A model generated the notes under the pieces. It was not told the DNA's origin and ran no database searches. It worked only from the letters and a program-made list of their open reading frames with translations. Position numbers and translations under genes: made by a program. A stretch of DNA of 64,000 nucleotides from Paracoccaceae bacterium (GTDB lineage Bacteria; Pseudomonadota; Alphaproteobacteria; Rhodobacterales; Rhodobacteraceae): NCBI GenBank assembly GCA_026989355.1, contig JALSJM010000010.1, positions 62,001 to 126,000 of the forward strand, written 5' to 3'. Positions 60,770 to 64,000 of this stretch are shown piece by piece; position 1 is the first letter of the stretch; the number at the start of each line of letters is the position of its first letter.

Positions 60770-62674
60770 TCATCTTTCGGTCAGCTTGAGTTCGATCCGC
60801 CGGTTTTTCGCCCGTGCCTCGGGGGTATCTGCAGGATCGACCGGCTGGTATTCGCCGAACCCGCTTGCGGCAAGACGTTCGGGAGGGATGCCGAATTCCG
60901 AGATCATGTAGCGCACCACCGAAAGCGCACGGCCCTGACTGAGCTCCCAGTTGTCACGATAGCGCCCGGAGCCGGAAAGGGGCGTGTTGTCGGTGTGACC
61001 ATCCACCCGGATGATCCAGTCGATCTCGGGAGGGATCCTGTCGGCAATCTTGCGCAGGATGGCCGCCACCTTGGCGATCTCGCGTTTCCCCGCCTCGGAC
61101 AGTTCCACCGAGGCGGGCTCGAACAGCACTTCGGATGAAAACACGAAACGGTCGCCCTCGATGCGGACTCCCTCCTGATTGCCAAGCACATCGCGCAGCC
61201 GACCGAAGAATTCCGACCGGTATCTTTCGAGATCCTGCTTTTCCGCAGCCAGACGGCGCGCCTCTTCCTCAAGCCGCTTGCGCTCGGCCTCTTCAAGGGC
61301 CAGGCGGCGCCTGGTCTCCGATGCTGCCCGAGCCAGTGCCGCATTCAGCCGACTCCCCAAAGCCTCGATCTGCACCCTTGCCGCCGCATCGCGGGCCTCG
61401 GCCTCGTCAAGCACTGCCTGCAACGCGCCGAGCTGACGGCGCAAGGCCGCGATCTGCTGGTTCAACAGCGCAATCCGGCGCCTACTTTCGGCCGACTGCG
61501 CCTGTTCCTCGGTCAGCGCCTCGCGGGCGGCAGACAGAAGGGCGGCCTGTTTCCTGGCCTCTCCAAGGCTCTGTTCGGCGCGCTGCTCGGCCACCTGCTG
61601 TGCGGCCAGCGCGGCGGCCAGCTGTTCGCGCACCTTTTCCCGGTCAACCGCCACATCGCCAAGGGCCGCCAGTTCCGCCTGTGCCTTTGCCAGCTTCGCC
61701 CGGGTATCGGCCAGCTGGTCTTCCAGGCTGCCCGCCCGCGCGCCCGCCTCGTCCAGATCGCTGCGCGCCGCCGCCGCAGCCGCCACCGCCGCGGCAAGCT
61801 TTTCGTTCAGCTTCTCCTGTGCGGCCTCGGCGGCGGCCAGCAACGTCAGGGTTTCCTCCGCCCGACGGCGCTCTTCCTCGAGTGCCAGGGTCATTGCCGT
61901 CAGTTCCGCATCGGCATTCTTCAGCTTTTCGCGCAGAGCCTCGGCCGCCGCCGCTTCGGTCAGGCGGGCCTTTTCCGCCTCGGAAAGCTCGGTGGCCAGC
62001 GCGGCCCTTGCCGTTTCAACTGCGTTCAACTGTTCCTTCTGCTGTGCAGAACGGCGGCGCAGATCCGCAATCAGCGCCTCAAGCGCCGCGCGCCGGGCCG
62101 CGGCCAGGCGTGCGGCCTCCTGTTCAGCGCTGATTTCCTTGCGCGCAGTGGCAAGGGCCAGTTCAAGAGCCTCTTTCCGGCTCATCAGATCGGCCTGTGC
62201 GGCTTTCAGCGTATCCAGTTCTCCGGCCAGGGCCCTGCCGGCGGTGCGGGCACTGTCGCGCTCGGCCAGAAGCGCGGCAACGCGAGCCTCGAAATCATCG
62301 ATCCGTGTCGCCGCTTCACGCAGCGCGCGCTCCTGCCGGCCCACCTGTGCCGTCAGGGTGGCGATCAGGGCTTCCTTGGTGGCGTTGTCGCTTTGTGCCT
62401 GCTCAAGCGAAGCGGCAAGCACGCCTGCCTGCTGCTCAAGACGAAAGGCTCGCTGTTGTTCAAGGCCCAGTGCATCGGCCAGTTCGGCGATCTCGCCATG
62501 CAGGCGTTCAAGCGCCTTGTCCTGTCCGGTAATGGTATCGCGCAGCATGCTTTGCACCACCATGAAGATGGTAAGAACGAACATCAGCACCAGCAGCAAC
62601 GCCGTCATCGCATCGACAAAGCCGGGCCAGATCGAGGCCTGGAACCGTTGGCCTGTGCGCCGCGACAGGGCCAT
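60770..62674 (-). CDS. MotB/OmpA-type stator-like protein with giant coiled coil
   Basis: A 634-residue membrane-anchored protein. It has a single N-terminal helix (IWPGFVDAMTALLLVLMFVLTIFMVV, about 15-40) containing Asp in VDAMTAL, which aligns with the proton-binding Asp of MotB (ADFMTA). About 450 residues of Ala/Glu/Arg/Leu-rich heptad sequence follow (about 45-490), then a C-terminal OmpA-like peptidoglycan-binding domain with VDGHTDNTPL and NRRIELKL. The start at 62674 follows GAGGG, leaving 2 bp from the upstream partner's stop. It is not flagellar MotB by length or context. It is probably the stationary or force-transmitting half of an ion-driven complex with the next gene upstream. 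Confidence 0.88.
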   Translation of the reverse strand: MALSRRTGQRFQASIWPGFVDAMTALLLVLMFVLTIFMVVQSMLRDTITGQDKALERLHGEIAELADALGLEQQRAFRLEQQAGVLAASLEQAQSDNATKEALIATLTAQVGRQERALREAATRIDDFEARVAALLAERDSARTAGRALAGELDTLKAAQADLMSRKEALELALATARKEISAEQEAARLAAARRAALEALIADLRRRSAQQKEQLNAVETARAALATELSEAEKARLTEAAAAEALREKLKNADAELTAMTLALEEERRRAEETLTLLAAAEAAQEKLNEKLAAAVAAAAAARSDLDEAGARAGSLEDQLADTRAKLAKAQAELAALGDVAVDREKVREQLAAALAAQQVAEQRAEQSLGEARKQAALLSAAREALTEEQAQSAESRRRIALLNQQIAALRRQLGALQAVLDEAEARDAAARVQIEALGSRLNAALARAASETRRRLALEEAERKRLEEEARRLAAEKQDLERYRSEFFGRLRDVLGNQEGVRIEGDRFVFSSEVLFEPASVELSEAGKREIAKVAAILRKIADRIPPEIDWIIRVDGHTDNTPLSGSGRYRDNWELSQGRALSVVRYMISEFGIPPERLAASGFGEYQPVDPADTPEARAKNRRIELKLTER

Positions 62675-62676
62675 GA

Positions 62677-63951
62677 TCAACCCTCGCTTCCAGGCAGGAG
62701 ATGATCACCGTGGTCGGGGTCACCGGTAGCCAGGTGGCGGATTGCGCGCGTCAGCCCCGCAATATCCCCGCGCAGTTCGATCATCGATTCCTGCCGCCCG
62801 GCCGAGATTTCCTCGAGAATGCGCAGCAGCTGTACATCGATCGAGCGCAGGCGCATCCGGCTTTCGGCATCCACATGCGCGCTTTCCTCCTGCAGCTTCG
62901 ACAGCTGTTCCAGCAGCCCGGCCTGCCCCTGCCCCAGCTGCTCCAGCAACTGGGCCAGCCGCGCCCCGGTATCGGCTTCACGTCCGATCCTTCCGGCAAG
63001 CGACTCAAGCGAAGCGGTCAGCGCATCCAGCCGCTCGGCCAGCGCCCCCCGCTCGGCCTCCGATCTTGCCAGTTGCTCCTGCAACGCCCCCATGTGCTGC
63101 GCCACAAGGGCCAGCGCTTCGGCCGGTGCGGCACCGATACCGGCATCCACGGCCGGCATGATCGCCCCCATCGCCCCGGGTGTCCCGCCTGCGCCCGCCG
63201 GCATGGCGGCATCACCGTGGGTAAAGCCGAAGCGGGTGATCGAGGACAGCCATTCCTCAAGCTCGCGATAGAAGCGGTTCTGGCCATGCCCTGCGAAGAT
63301 TTCGAGCAGCCCCACCACCAGCGATCCGGCCAGCCCAAGAAGCGACGAGGAAAACGCCGTTCCCATGCCGCCAAGCTGGGTTTCGAGCCCGGCCATCAGA
63401 CGGGTGAACACCTCGACCCCGCCCTCACCTTCCTGCGGTGCCAGCGAGCGGATGGTATCGACCAGCGCCGGCACCGTGGTGGCAAGGCCATAGAAGGTAC
63501 CGAGCAGGCCAAGGAAGATCAGCAGGTTGGTGATGTAGCGGGTGATCTCGCGCAGTTCGTCGATACGCATGCCGACAGAATCAAGAATGCTGCGCGCCGA
63601 TGTGGCATCGATCTGCATCCGGTCGCCCCGCATGCGCAGCAGTGCGGCAAGCGGCGCCATCAGGCGCGGCGGGCTGCGCAGATCGCTTTCGGCGCGCAGG
63701 CGCGTCACCCGCTTGATCCAGCTGATCGAAGTGACAAGCTGATAGAGCTGCCCGAAACAGGCCAGAACCCCGATCACGAACACCCCCATGATCACGCCGT
63801 TCAGCCACGGATTGGCAGCAAATACCGGATAGAGAACCGGCAGGGCCAGCCAGGCACCAAAACCCACCAGCCCGAGCACCACCAGCATCAGCAGGATCTG
63901 GTTCCATGGTTGCGAAAAATGCGGCTCGGCCTCGCGATCCGGCTTGTCCAT
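62677..63951 (-). CDS. MotA/TolQ/ExbB-family proton-channel protein with C-terminal coiled-coil tail
   Basis: A 424-residue inner-membrane protein of the MotA/TolQ/ExbB family. Hydrophobic helices: LLMLVVLGLVGFGAWLALPVL, VIMGVFVIGVLACFGQLYQLV, then after a cytoplasmic stretch NLLIFLGLLGTFYGLATTVPAL and GTAFSSSLLGLAGSLVVGLL, the last two carrying the family's Gly/Ser/Thr channel residues. Residues ~270-424 form a cytoplasmic tail with strong heptad character (LQEQLARSEAERGALAERLD and later). Head-to-tail with the MotB-like gene. No flagellar, Tol-Pal or TonB genes are visible beside it. The first 49 bases upstream to the window edge hold no gene. Confidence 0.9.
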   Translation of the reverse strand: MDKPDREAEPHFSQPWNQILLMLVVLGLVGFGAWLALPVLYPVFAANPWLNGVIMGVFVIGVLACFGQLYQLVTSISWIKRVTRLRAESDLRSPPRLMAPLAALLRMRGDRMQIDATSARSILDSVGMRIDELREITRYITNLLIFLGLLGTFYGLATTVPALVDTIRSLAPQEGEGGVEVFTRLMAGLETQLGGMGTAFSSSLLGLAGSLVVGLLEIFAGHGQNRFYRELEEWLSSITRFGFTHGDAAMPAGAGGTPGAMGAIMPAVDAGIGAAPAEALALVAQHMGALQEQLARSEAERGALAERLDALTASLESLAGRIGREADTGARLAQLLEQLGQGQAGLLEQLSKLQEESAHVDAESRMRLRSIDVQLLRILEEISAGRQESMIELRGDIAGLTRAIRHLATGDPDHGDHLLPGSEG

Positions 63952-64000
63952 CCTGGGCGTTTCCCGACCCTGTTACCGTTCAGCCAACGATAGCCGTCCC

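Overview
This is a 64 kb piece of a GC-rich alphaproteobacterial chromosome, most likely from the order Rhodobacterales. The evidence is the gene content: dnaG-rpoD, an atpHAGDC operon separate from F0 genes, a four-subunit soxBDAG sarcosine oxidase, an hsp20-DUF1150 pair, a DUF6280 protein, and an alphaproteobacterial-type PopZ-like protein. There is also a local cluster of GANTC sites, the motif methylated by CcrM. No rRNA, insertion sequence, phage gene or CRISPR array was seen. The window is mostly core chromosome, with a few niche-related modules: sarcosine use, nitrate assimilation and efflux.

Layout. At 1-2.5 kb there is a 5'-truncated PuuB-like amine oxidase and a DegT-type PLP aminotransferase. 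At 2.5-6.5 kb come nrdR-ribD (minus), mntH with a Fur/Mur-type operator, dodecin and a YjbQ protein. At 6.7-10.9 kb lies dnaG-rpoD (minus), with a GANTC-rich palindromic spacer between the two genes. At 11-16.1 kb is the soxBDAG operon (minus), followed by a small membrane protein and an ArsC/Spx-like protein. At 17.2-20.8 kb are a cold-shock protein, EF-P, a DUF6280 protein and a solitary cobQ behind a long leader. At 20.8-28.7 kb is a nitrate-assimilation module: a divergent LysR regulator, NirB, NirD, NasA and a NarK-type transporter. A tRNA-Cys(GCA) follows.

At 28.9-32.1 kb are a Pcm-family methyltransferase, TolC and a PopZ-like protein. At 32.1-37 kb are TrxC and a two-gene RND efflux system that could use the nearby TolC. 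At 37-40.7 kb are hsp20-DUF1150, DUF465, purEK and an exported lipase-like hydrolase. At 40.8-42.9 kb is groESL, with a textbook promoter, CIRCE operator and terminator. At 43-49 kb, on the plus strand, are a TraB/GumN protein, Mn-dependent pyrophosphatase, a HAD protein, a MaoC hydratase, and the tightly packed ribF, ycgN and threonine aldolase genes. At 49.1-51.2 kb are an alpha/beta hydrolase and prs. At 51.3-56.2 kb is the F1 ATP synthase operon. At 56.5-60.7 kb are a methyltransferase, gloB and clpA.

The window ends with the most unusual module (60.8-64 kb): a MotA/TolQ/ExbB-type channel subunit with a long cytoplasmic coiled-coil tail. It is translationally coupled to a MotB/OmpA-type subunit that has about 450 residues of predicted coiled coil between its membrane anchor and its peptidoglycan-binding domain. 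The two-subunit plan resembles flagellar stators and the ZorAB motor of Zorya, but no flagellar, Tol or Zorya effector genes are visible beside it. It is the best candidate here for an uncharacterised system.

Many start codons were moved from the longest open frame to an internal ATG or GTG supported by a Shine-Dalgarno sequence and by family N-termini; each case is noted. All functional calls rest on recognised motifs and neighbourhood, because no database search could be run.
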